Below the pieces are notes generated by a model, which saw only the letters and a program-made list of their open reading frames with translations, was not told the origin of the DNA and did not search any database. This document shows positions 20,780 to 27,678 of a stretch of 64,000 bases of DNA, piece by piece. The stretch's first letter is position 1; the number at the start of each line of letters is the position of its first letter. The stretch is from Streptomyces sp. NBC_01198. Lineage in GTDB: Bacteria; Actinomycetota; Actinomycetes; Streptomycetales; Streptomycetaceae. The stretch lies in the NCBI RefSeq assembly GCF_036010485.1, contig NZ_CP108568.1:6928001-6992000 (forward strand), given 5' to 3'. Both the position numbers and the translations under genes were made by a program.

Positions 20780-20800
20780 GTCGCACCCGTCGGGTGCGAC
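20780..20800. promoter_or_regulatory. 21-bp palindrome upstream of the isomerase gene
   Basis: GTCGCACCCG and CGGGTGCGAC flank a single T, giving a perfect 10+1+10 palindrome. It begins 24 bp upstream of the isomerase start, over its probable promoter, and fits a dimeric repressor site (for example TetR or GntR type). It could also fold as an 8-bp hairpin. Confidence 0.5.
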
Positions 20801-20863
20801 GCGGCCGGTGCCGCGGCGGCGGTCCGGCACGCCGGAGTGCCGAGCCGGCGGCGGCAGCGCGAA

Positions 20864-20891
20864 GGCCGCCCCGGCGGGTGCCGGGGCGGCC
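20864..20891. terminator. 12-bp stem terminator after the phosphoesterase gene
   Basis: GGCCGCCCCGGC (20864-20875), loop GGGT, GCCGGGGCGGCC (20880-20891): perfect 12-bp stem, about 100 bp past the stop of the minus-strand phosphoesterase gene. Confidence 0.78.
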
Positions 20892-20993
20892 TCGTGGAAC
20901 CGGCGTCGGGGTGCCGGTCCGGCTGTGCGGTGCCGGGCGCCGCGGGCCACGGGGGATCCGTCAGACACGGCCCAGCGGGCGCGGCGCGTCTCG

Positions 20994-22973
20994 TCAGGCG
21001 ATGGTGGCGGCCTGACGGCGGTGCTTGCGGCCGTAGTAGAGCGCGCCGCCGCCGACCAGCAGGACGCCGGCGGTGATGCCCAGCGGCAGGACCGGCGAGG
21101 AGCTGCCGGTCGCGGCCAGCGTCTGGGTGGAGGCGTCGTTGCCCGAGCCGCCGGCCGCGGAGCCGTGACCGCCGGTCGAACCGCCGTTGTTGCCGCCGCC
21201 GGTCGAACCACCACTGGTCGAACCGCCGGTCGAACCGCCGCCGTTGGAGCCACCGGTGGAGCCGCCGTTGCCGCCGGTGTCGATCGGCTTGACGGACTTG
21301 ACCGAGCCGTCGGCCGCGAGCAGCACCTGCTTGTTGTTCGGGTGCTTGAAGTCGAAGGCGCCGTTCAGCGAGTTGGCCCGGGTGTCGAAGGCCGCGTCAC
21401 CGATGTGGCCGGTCTTCCAGTTGTCCTCGATGAACTTGGTGATCGAGGTCTGCTCGGTACGGGTGTGGTCGACCGAGTTGACCTTGCTGTAGGGCGAGAT
21501 CACCAGCAGCGGCTGCCGGGTGCCCGGGCCGCAGCGGTCGGCGTAGCCGCCGGCCGACTTCGGACCCGCCTGGCAGGCCGGGCTGTCGGTGGTCTTGCCG
21601 TTGGAGCCGACCGTGGTGTCCTTCGAGCCGTTCTGCGGCTTGGCGTACGCGTGGTCGTACCAGCCGTCGGAGTCGTCGTAGGAGACGACGACCGCGGTGT
21701 CCTTCCACGCGGGCGACTGCTGGAGCTGGTTGATCTCCTTGATCAGGAAGTTCTGCTCGTCGACCGGGTCCGAGTAGGCGCCGTGGCCGTCCTGGAACTC
21801 GGCCGCCTTCAGGAAGCTGACCGCCGGCAGGCTGTCCGCCTTGACCGCCGCGTCGAAGTCGGTCAGGTCGTAGTTGTGGTTCGCCTGGCCGTTGTGGCCG
21901 ATCTCGGCGGTGTTCTTCGGCGGCAGGTGGTGCGGGTTCGCCGTCGACTTGTAGTACTGGAACGGCTCGTGGTGCGCGCTGTAGTCCACCGAGGAGGCGC
22001 CGCCCACGTTGGTGTGCGTGCTGGCCTGGCAGCTGGCGTAGTCACCCTGCTTGCCGTCCCAGGCGGTGGAGGGACGGAAGCCGCCCTGGAACCAGCCCCA
22101 CGTCACGTCCTGCTTGTTGAGCAGGTCGCCGACGTTCTTGCCCTGCATCGCGGCCAGCGCGTTGCTGCTGGTGTGGCTGGCGTCCGAGCAGTCGTCGAAG
22201 GCCGGGTCGGGGTCGTTGATGACCGTGCCGACACCCTTGGCGTTCGGGGACAGGACCGTGTACGGGTCCGGCGTGGCGGTCTGCTTGGGGTTCTCGGTGC
22301 CCGACTTGGGGTCGACGGAGATCACCCCGTGCGTCTGGCCGGAGACCAGGTTGAGCGCGCCCGGGGTGGAGGGGCCGTAGGTGGTGCTGTACGAGTTGTC
22401 GCCGAGCGAGTAGTGCTGCGCGTAGTTCCACAGGCCCGTGACGGTGTTGCCGTCGTAGTAGTCCATCACCAGGCCGGGCTCGCCGAACAGGCCGCCGGAG
22501 CAGGTGCTGGTCTCGGTGTTCTGCACGTACTGGTCGGCCTTGCCGCCGTTGGCGGCGTACTGCTCAGGGCCGTAGTTGTGGTTCTGGTCGCAGGTCACGG
22601 CCTGGTCGGGGCCGAGCCGCTTGGGGGCGTACTGGTTGGGGTTCTTCTTCAGCAGGCCCGCGTGGCTGAGGGTGTCGATGTTCTTCGGCGTGTCCTTCGC
22701 GGCGGTGAACTTCGTACCGTCGGTGTTGGCCGCGACCGGGTAGCTGCCGAAGTAGTGGTCGAAGGAGATGTTCTCGTCGAAGATGACGACCAGGTGCTTG
22801 ATCGGGGTGGCGGTCTTGCCACTGCCGCCGTTCTGGTCGTGCGAGTCGGCGAAGGCGGGGGCCGTGCCGCCCGCAAGTACGAGTGCCGCGGCCCCGGCGA
22901 ACGCTGCCCAGCGTGCCGCGCGCCTGCGCGAACCCGCCCTTCTTCTCCTGCCCGTACCGCCTGTGGTGCTCAT
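20994..22973 (-). CDS. Secreted phospholipase C/acid phosphatase-like phosphoesterase with LAATG sortase anchor
   Basis: 659 residues. A basic twin-Arg-rich signal peptide (about 1-42, ending APAFA) precedes the phosphoesterase domain of the phospholipase C family: IKHLVVIFDENISFDHYFG (metal and nucleophile region), QNHNYGPEQYA, and VVVSYDDSDGWYDHAYA plus RQPLLVISPYSKVNSVDH near the end. A Gly/Ser/Asn repeat linker follows, and the C-terminus has LAATG (619-623), a membrane helix and RKHRR, so class E sortase should link it to the wall. Start ATG 22973 has GGAGG 11 nt upstream. A possible PHO box lies about 110 bp upstream, which fits phosphate scavenging. Confidence 0.88.
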   Translation of the reverse strand: MSTTGGTGRRRRAGSRRRAARWAAFAGAAALVLAGGTAPAFADSHDQNGGSGKTATPIKHLVVIFDENISFDHYFGSYPVAANTDGTKFTAAKDTPKNIDTLSHAGLLKKNPNQYAPKRLGPDQAVTCDQNHNYGPEQYAANGGKADQYVQNTETSTCSGGLFGEPGLVMDYYDGNTVTGLWNYAQHYSLGDNSYSTTYGPSTPGALNLVSGQTHGVISVDPKSGTENPKQTATPDPYTVLSPNAKGVGTVINDPDPAFDDCSDASHTSSNALAAMQGKNVGDLLNKQDVTWGWFQGGFRPSTAWDGKQGDYASCQASTHTNVGGASSVDYSAHHEPFQYYKSTANPHHLPPKNTAEIGHNGQANHNYDLTDFDAAVKADSLPAVSFLKAAEFQDGHGAYSDPVDEQNFLIKEINQLQQSPAWKDTAVVVSYDDSDGWYDHAYAKPQNGSKDTTVGSNGKTTDSPACQAGPKSAGGYADRCGPGTRQPLLVISPYSKVNSVDHTRTEQTSITKFIEDNWKTGHIGDAAFDTRANSLNGAFDFKHPNNKQVLLAADGSVKSVKPIDTGGNGGSTGGSNGGGSTGGSTSGGSTGGGNNGGSTGGHGSAAGGSGNDASTQTLAATGSSSPVLPLGITAGVLLVGGGALYYGRKHRRQAATIA

Positions 22974-23079
22974 GCTTTCTCAGCCTCCGCTAAGTGGCGC
23001 TTTACGCGTGCCGCTGTCGATTCGTGCACGTTGTCGAACGCGATCGTCCGGTTGGCCTGCGACAAAGCGACGGCCCGGT

Positions 23080-23097
23080 GGTGGCGCCCGGGTGAAC
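23080..23097 (-). promoter_or_regulatory. Possible PHO box (PhoP site)
   Basis: Reading the minus strand, GTTCACC (23097-23091) is followed after 4 nt by CGCCACC (23086-23080), an 11-nt periodicity as in Streptomyces PHO boxes (direct repeats of GTTCACC). The first unit is perfect, the second matches 4 of 7. It is 107-124 bp upstream of the phosphoesterase start. Confidence 0.35.
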
Positions 23098-23156
23098 AGC
23101 GAGTCAGTAAATCCAGGACAAGTCTTGACCTGCGCATTACCCTCCGGGCGCCGGCG

Positions 23157-24410
23157 TCAGGCCAGCAGGGCGCGCCCCAGCCAGTCGGAGCGGTCGCGGA
23201 CGCCCGGCAGCGCGAAGAAGTACCCGCCGCCGAAAGGCGAGATGTAGTCCACCAGGGGTTCACCCGCGAGTCGCTGCTGCACGGCGGCGAACTGCCGCTC
23301 CAGGTCCTGCTGGTAGCAGACGAAGATCAGCCCCATGTCGAGGTTGCCGTTGCTGTCCATTCCGCGGTCGTAGTTGTAAGCCCGGCGCAGCAGGCGGGAG
23401 TTGTCGGTCTTCGCGGTCCGCGGATTGGCCAGCCTGATGTGGCTGTCCAGCGGGATGATGTCGCCGGTCGGGTCCTGGGAGAACTTCGGCGTGTCGAACT
23501 CGCGCGAGCCGTCCAGCGGCGCGCCGGTGTCCCGGTTGCGGCCGAACATCCGCTCCTGCTCGGTGATCGAGACCCGGTCCCAGAACTCCACCAGCATCCG
23601 GATCAGCCGCACCACCTGGTACGAGCCGCCGGCCGTCCACGCGGGCTCGCCGCCGGCGCCGACCCATACCAGCCGGTCGGCGACCGCCGGATCCGTCACG
23701 TCCGGGTTGGCGGTGCCGTCCTTGAAGCCCATGTGGTTGCGCGGGGTGCCGCTGGGCCGCGGCGGGCTGGTGAAGCCGTCCAACCGCCAGCGCACCTGCA
23801 TCCCGCCCCTGGTGTTGCGGGTGATGTCCCGCAGCGCGTGCAGCACGGTGTCCGCGTGCGGCGCGCAGAGCTGCAGGCTCAGATCGCCGTGGCACCAGGC
23901 CTGGTCGAGGTCGTCGTCGTCGAAGGCGGGCATCGACGTCAGCCGCAGCGGCTTGCGGTCGGCCAGCCCGAACCGCCCGTCGAAGAGCGACGCGCCCACC
24001 CCCGCGGTCACCGTCAGCCTGTCGCCGGGCACCTGCGCGCCCAGCGTGCCGCTGTCGGACGGCGAGTCGGTGATGCCGAGCGGCGCGGGCGTACCGCCCG
24101 AGGTCAGGAAGCGCGCCCGCTCGGTGACGGTGTGCAGCAGCTCGGTCAGTTCCCGCCGGTCGGCGGCCGTGACGTCGAAGGACAGGAAGGCGGTGGACAG
24201 CTGGACGTCCTCGACGATGCCCGCCTGGTGCACGCCGTGGAAGCCGGCCTTGCGGCGGGCGGGGCCGGCCGACGGGGTCGCCGCCGAGGCGGCGGAGCCC
24301 GCCAGGGCGGTGGCGCCGCCGGCCACCGCGCCGACCGCTCCCACGCCCAGGGCCGCGCCGCGCAGGAAACCGCGCCGGTGCAGGTCGCCGCCGTGCCGGG
24401 TGTCGGTCAT
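23157..24410 (-). CDS. efeB: EfeB: Tat-exported DyP-type heme peroxidase/deferrochelatase
   Basis: 417 residues. The signal HRRGFLRGAALGVGAVG carries a twin-arginine motif, as expected for an enzyme exported with bound heme. The DyP domain shows the catalytic GFKDGTANP (the GxxDG motif) and the proximal heme region near FGRNRDTGAPLDG ... DSHIRLANP. EfeB works with EfeO in uptake of ferrous iron, or releases iron from heme. ATG 24410 overlaps the efeO stop by 4 bp (ATGA), so the two are translationally coupled. Confidence 0.92.
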   Translation of the reverse strand: MTDTRHGGDLHRRGFLRGAALGVGAVGAVAGGATALAGSAASAATPSAGPARRKAGFHGVHQAGIVEDVQLSTAFLSFDVTAADRRELTELLHTVTERARFLTSGGTPAPLGITDSPSDSGTLGAQVPGDRLTVTAGVGASLFDGRFGLADRKPLRLTSMPAFDDDDLDQAWCHGDLSLQLCAPHADTVLHALRDITRNTRGGMQVRWRLDGFTSPPRPSGTPRNHMGFKDGTANPDVTDPAVADRLVWVGAGGEPAWTAGGSYQVVRLIRMLVEFWDRVSITEQERMFGRNRDTGAPLDGSREFDTPKFSQDPTGDIIPLDSHIRLANPRTAKTDNSRLLRRAYNYDRGMDSNGNLDMGLIFVCYQQDLERQFAAVQQRLAGEPLVDYISPFGGGYFFALPGVRDRSDWLGRALLA

Positions 24411-25669
24411 GCCGTCCTCCGTACTTCGAAGATCGCCGCCACCGGGGCGAGTTGTTCGAGCAGATCGCCGAAGTCGGCGTTGATCCGCTGGCGCTGGGTG
24501 TGGGGGAGCCGGTCCACCGGCGTCCAACTGCCGCCGTGCTGCTGGGCGTCGAGCGCGGCCCGGGTGCGCTCCAGTGCGGCGTCGAGCGCGGGCAGGTCGG
24601 CGTCGCGGGGCACCAGCAGGCCGCGCAAGGGGTCGAGGATCGCCCGCGTGCCGTCCAGGTTCGCGCGGGCGGTGGCCAGATTCGTACCGCTGCCGTAGTC
24701 GGTGCGGGCGGTCAGCTCGAACTGCTCGGCGTTCTCGATGATCTCGTGGGCGCGCAGGCCCATCGCCGCCGGGTCCATCCGCTGCTGCGGCCAGCCGTCC
24801 CGCAGCGTGCGCACCGCGCTGTCCAGCGCGGCGGCGGGGGCGCGCAGCGAGGCCGCGGACTCGCCGTGCCACAGCCCGTACTCGATCCGGTGGAATCCGG
24901 CGAAGTCCGGGTCATTGACCGCGTCGGGGGTGCGGGCCACGGTCCCGTTGATCGCCGCGTCCGCGTCGCCGAAGGTGTCGTAGGCGGCACCCATCCGCTC
25001 GTAGACCAGGTGCGCGGACAGCCAGTCGCGGCGGGCGGCGGCCAGGTCACCCCGGTCGATGTCCCCCTTGAGGGTGCCGGTGCCCGCCGCCAGGTCGCCG
25101 ATGCGCTGACCCACCCACTTCTGGTACGCCAGCGTCGGCGGGATCAGGTCGTGCTGGTTGACCGGCGCGGCGGCCGGGCCCTGCGGGTGCTTGCCGCCCA
25201 CCGTGACGGTCGGGCCGCTCACCGCGTCGGCGTCGTTCTGCAGGCACTTGAACGCGTACGAGCCGCTGCCCAGGTCGACGGTCATCGGCCGGGTCGTCCC
25301 CGGCGCCAGACCCTCCACCTCGCCGTAGATCTTGCCGGTACGCGGGTCGGTGAGGTCGACCTCCGAGGCGGTGCTCGACGCGTTGTGCAGGTCGAAGACC
25401 TGCGTTCCGGGCTGCGGCCGGCTCCAGCCCCGTCCGCAGGTCCCGGTCGAGACCTCGATCGCGGTGTGCCGCAGCCCGTCGGCCGGGCCCTTGGCCGCGC
25501 CCTTGGCGTCGGTCCGGGTGCTCCCGTCGCCCGCCCCGGCGACCACCACGGTGGCGGTGATCGCGCAGGCGACCACGAGTACGGCGGCCGCCGCCTGCCA
25601 CCTGCGGGTGAAGCGCGTCCGGGGGGACGAGGGCGGGTGCGGCGTTATGCCGTCAGGTTCGGCGGACAC
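24407..25669 (-). CDS. efeO: EfeO: iron uptake lipoprotein-like component (cupredoxin + M75 domain)
   Basis: 420 residues. One N-terminal membrane segment (WQAAAAVLVVACAITATVVV) anchors or exports it. Residues about 65-160 form the cupredoxin-like EfeO domain, and 165-410 form the M75 helical domain with the characteristic HxxE in FHRIEYGLWHGE and the conserved AHEIIENAEQFEL. EfeO captures iron outside the membrane and passes it to the permease EfeU. No efeU is present on either side (upstream is a GH3 gene). A TAAGGG-CA-CCCTTA palindrome lies about 126 bp upstream and may be an iron-dependent operator. Confidence 0.9.
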   Translation of the reverse strand: MSAEPDGITPHPPSSPRTRFTRRWQAAAAVLVVACAITATVVVAGAGDGSTRTDAKGAAKGPADGLRHTAIEVSTGTCGRGWSRPQPGTQVFDLHNASSTASEVDLTDPRTGKIYGEVEGLAPGTTRPMTVDLGSGSYAFKCLQNDADAVSGPTVTVGGKHPQGPAAAPVNQHDLIPPTLAYQKWVGQRIGDLAAGTGTLKGDIDRGDLAAARRDWLSAHLVYERMGAAYDTFGDADAAINGTVARTPDAVNDPDFAGFHRIEYGLWHGESAASLRAPAAALDSAVRTLRDGWPQQRMDPAAMGLRAHEIIENAEQFELTARTDYGSGTNLATARANLDGTRAILDPLRGLLVPRDADLPALDAALERTRAALDAQQHGGSWTPVDRLPHTQRQRINADFGDLLEQLAPVAAIFEVRRTA

Positions 25670-25794
25670 ACCGGACCTCCAGTTCCGTGCGGTGGATCGG
25701 GGGTGCGGCTCATGCTAAGCACCGTATGGCGCGGCCATGCGGTTGGCAGTGGGGTGGGAATCCACAATTCCGCGCCAGTTCACCACGCGGTCAT

Positions 25795-25808
25795 CTAAGG
25801 GCACCCTT
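25795..25808. promoter_or_regulatory. TAAGGG-CA-CCCTTA inverted repeat upstream of efeO
   Basis: Perfect 6-bp arms with a 2-bp centre in the AT-poor gap between the GH3 stop and efeO. It resembles half of an IdeR/DmdR iron box (TTAGG...CCTAA) but the match is only partial, so assignment to an iron regulator is speculative. Confidence 0.4.
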
Positions 25809-25962
25809 ACCGGCCCCTGGGCGCCCGCCTCCCGCGACGGCCGCGCACCGCCGCACCCCTGCGCGCTCAGCCGTGGACGGGCGGGACCGTGAACGCGACA
25901 GGGGAGCATGGCTGCACGGGCGCGACCGGTCACCACGGCGCCACCGAGCGGCCCGGAGGGGG

Positions 25963-27339
25963 TCAGCAGGTCAGCAGCCCCGCGTTCTGCTTGGCCGTCA
26001 GCACCCGCCGCAGGCTGTCGGACACCGAGCTGCGCAGCGCGGCGTCCTGCGGCATCCGGCTGAGCACCGCCGCGGTCATCGGCGCGATGTCGCTCGGTTT
26101 GACGGTGAGCAGCAGGTTGCCGCCCGCCTTGAAGAAGTCCACCGCCCGCTGCGCTGGCGTGTGGTCGCTCACGGCGACGGCCGCGCCGAGGTCGTCGGAG
26201 ATGACCGCGCCCTTGAAGCCGAGCGAGCCGCGCAGCAGGTCGCGGATCACCGTGGAGGAGAAGGCCGCCTGGGTGTTCGGGTCGATCCGGGAGTAGATCG
26301 CGGAGGACACCATCACGAACGGCGTGCCGGCCTTGACTGCGCTGCGGAACGGCTCGAGGAACGCGTCGGTGCGGGTGGTCGTGGAGTCCGTGACGCCGAG
26401 GCTGAAGTCGGTGTTGCCGGTCACCCGGCCGAGGCCCGGGAAGTGCTTGGCGGTGGTGATGACACCCGCCTGGAGCATGCCGCGCAGGAAGGCGGTGCTG
26501 TGGGTGGCCACCGTCGACGGGTTGGTGCCGTATTCGCGCTGCAGCTTGCCGATCGGCGCGTTGACGTTGACCAGGTTCGGCGGCACGGTGTCGGCGACCG
26601 GCGCGAGATTCATCGTCACCCCGGCGGCCCGCAGCTGCTGGCCCCAGGTCCTCGCGTCCTTCTGCAGGGTGGGGGCCGGCAGCCGCCCCTGCCGCAGTGC
26701 GGCCGGGATGGTGCTGAAGCCGTGGCCGCCGAGCACCTGGACCTGGCCGCCCTCCTGGTCGGTGGAGATCAGCATCCTGACGGTGGCTCCCTTCACCGAC
26801 GGCGCCAGCTTCCTGACGGTGTCGGTGACCTTCTTGATCCCTGCCGTGCCGGCGGTCGTGTGGCCCATCAGGAACACCGAGCCGACCCGGCCGCCGGTGA
26901 TCGCGGCGGCCTGGGAACCGGTCATCCCCGAGGTGCTCACCGCGCTCATGAACAGCTGGCCGACCTGCTCCGCCTGGCTCATGCCGGCGACCGCCCGGTT
27001 CACGCAGCTGGCGGGCTTCACGGTGGTCGCCGGGGGCGGCACGGCGGTGGTGTGCGAGGCGGAGGGGGAGCCCGACATCGTGGTGCCGCTCGGGCTGCCG
27101 GGCGTGGTGGTGGCGGGGGAGGAGCCGGGGGCGGTCGCCGAGGAGGTGCTGCCGGAGGAGTTTGAGTCGCCGTCGCCGCACGCGGTCAGCCCCGTGGTGG
27201 CAGCGGCCAGCAGGCCGAGCACGAGCCCGGCGCCGCGGACACCGCCGAAGGCGCCGGCCAGCAGGCCCCCGGGCGATCCGGCGCGGGTCGGCGCGCGACG
27301 CGGTCGCGGGGCAGCGGGGGAACGGGTCGGCTGGCGCAC
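25963..27339 (-). CDS. GH3 beta-N-acetylhexosaminidase-like lipoprotein (NagZ-type)
   Basis: 458 residues. A long basic n-region, a hydrophobic stretch and the lipobox LTAC (near residue 53) mark a lipoprotein, followed by a Ser/Thr/Pro linker of about 55 residues. The single GH3 catalytic domain has STDQEGGQV, the KHFPGLGR loop characteristic of the NagZ branch, and the nucleophile region AVISDDLGAAVAV. There is no second GH3 domain. Expected role is removal of N-acetylglucosamine or other beta-linked sugars outside the cell. GTG 27339 with GAGG 7 nt upstream. It diverges from the GH9 cellulase. Confidence 0.87.
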   Translation of the reverse strand: MRQPTRSPAAPRPRRAPTRAGSPGGLLAGAFGGVRGAGLVLGLLAAATTGLTACGDGDSNSSGSTSSATAPGSSPATTTPGSPSGTTMSGSPSASHTTAVPPPATTVKPASCVNRAVAGMSQAEQVGQLFMSAVSTSGMTGSQAAAITGGRVGSVFLMGHTTAGTAGIKKVTDTVRKLAPSVKGATVRMLISTDQEGGQVQVLGGHGFSTIPAALRQGRLPAPTLQKDARTWGQQLRAAGVTMNLAPVADTVPPNLVNVNAPIGKLQREYGTNPSTVATHSTAFLRGMLQAGVITTAKHFPGLGRVTGNTDFSLGVTDSTTTRTDAFLEPFRSAVKAGTPFVMVSSAIYSRIDPNTQAAFSSTVIRDLLRGSLGFKGAVISDDLGAAVAVSDHTPAQRAVDFFKAGGNLLLTVKPSDIAPMTAAVLSRMPQDAALRSSVSDSLRRVLTAKQNAGLLTC

Positions 27340-27678
27340 GGCGGGACCTCACACCTCATCGGTCGTCCGGAAGGGCCGGAATCAGCGGTTGCGTCTCCCT
27401 TTCTTCCTGCCACCCGAGACACCAGTCATCTCATGTGAAGAAAAGAAACCCTCGTGAGTGGATCAGGATGCCCCCTGTCGGCCCTGTCGCGCATCTTACG
27501 AGTCCGGCCGGTCGCGACCCGCCCGGGTCGCACGCACTGCCGTACGCACGGTGCTTGACGGTGCGCAAGGCCCGGGGCGAGCATGTGGGAGCGCTCCCAC
27601 AAGCGGGTGGACGATGGCCGGCCGCCCGCCTGCGGGCGCGCTCCCCCCACCACGACCATCGCCCTCCCAGGAGGACGC
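27340..27678. other. Divergent control region between GH3 and GH9 genes
   Basis: 339 bp without a gene. It contains TTGACG at 27555-27560, a -10-like GAGCAT at 27579-27584 (18-nt spacer) and the 18-bp CebR-type palindrome starting on the last base of that -10. No small gene seen. Confidence 0.6.
27584..27601. promoter_or_regulatory. CebR-type operator, 18-bp perfect palindrome
   Basis: TGTGGGAGCGCTCCCACA is perfectly palindromic, and its inner 14 bp (27586-27599) equal TGGGAGCGCTCCCA, the published CebR consensus of Streptomyces. CebR represses cellulose-use genes until cellobiose or cellotriose binds it. The site abuts the presumed -10 of the GH9 cellulase gene, an ideal repressor position. 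Confidence 0.88.

Noticed and set aside
19932..24698. A very long open frame of about 1588 codons on the plus strand
   Set aside because: It is antisense to the isomerase, phosphoesterase, efeB and efeO genes, all of which have clear domains. Its product is Arg/Gly/Val-rich, a common artefact of GC-rich third positions.
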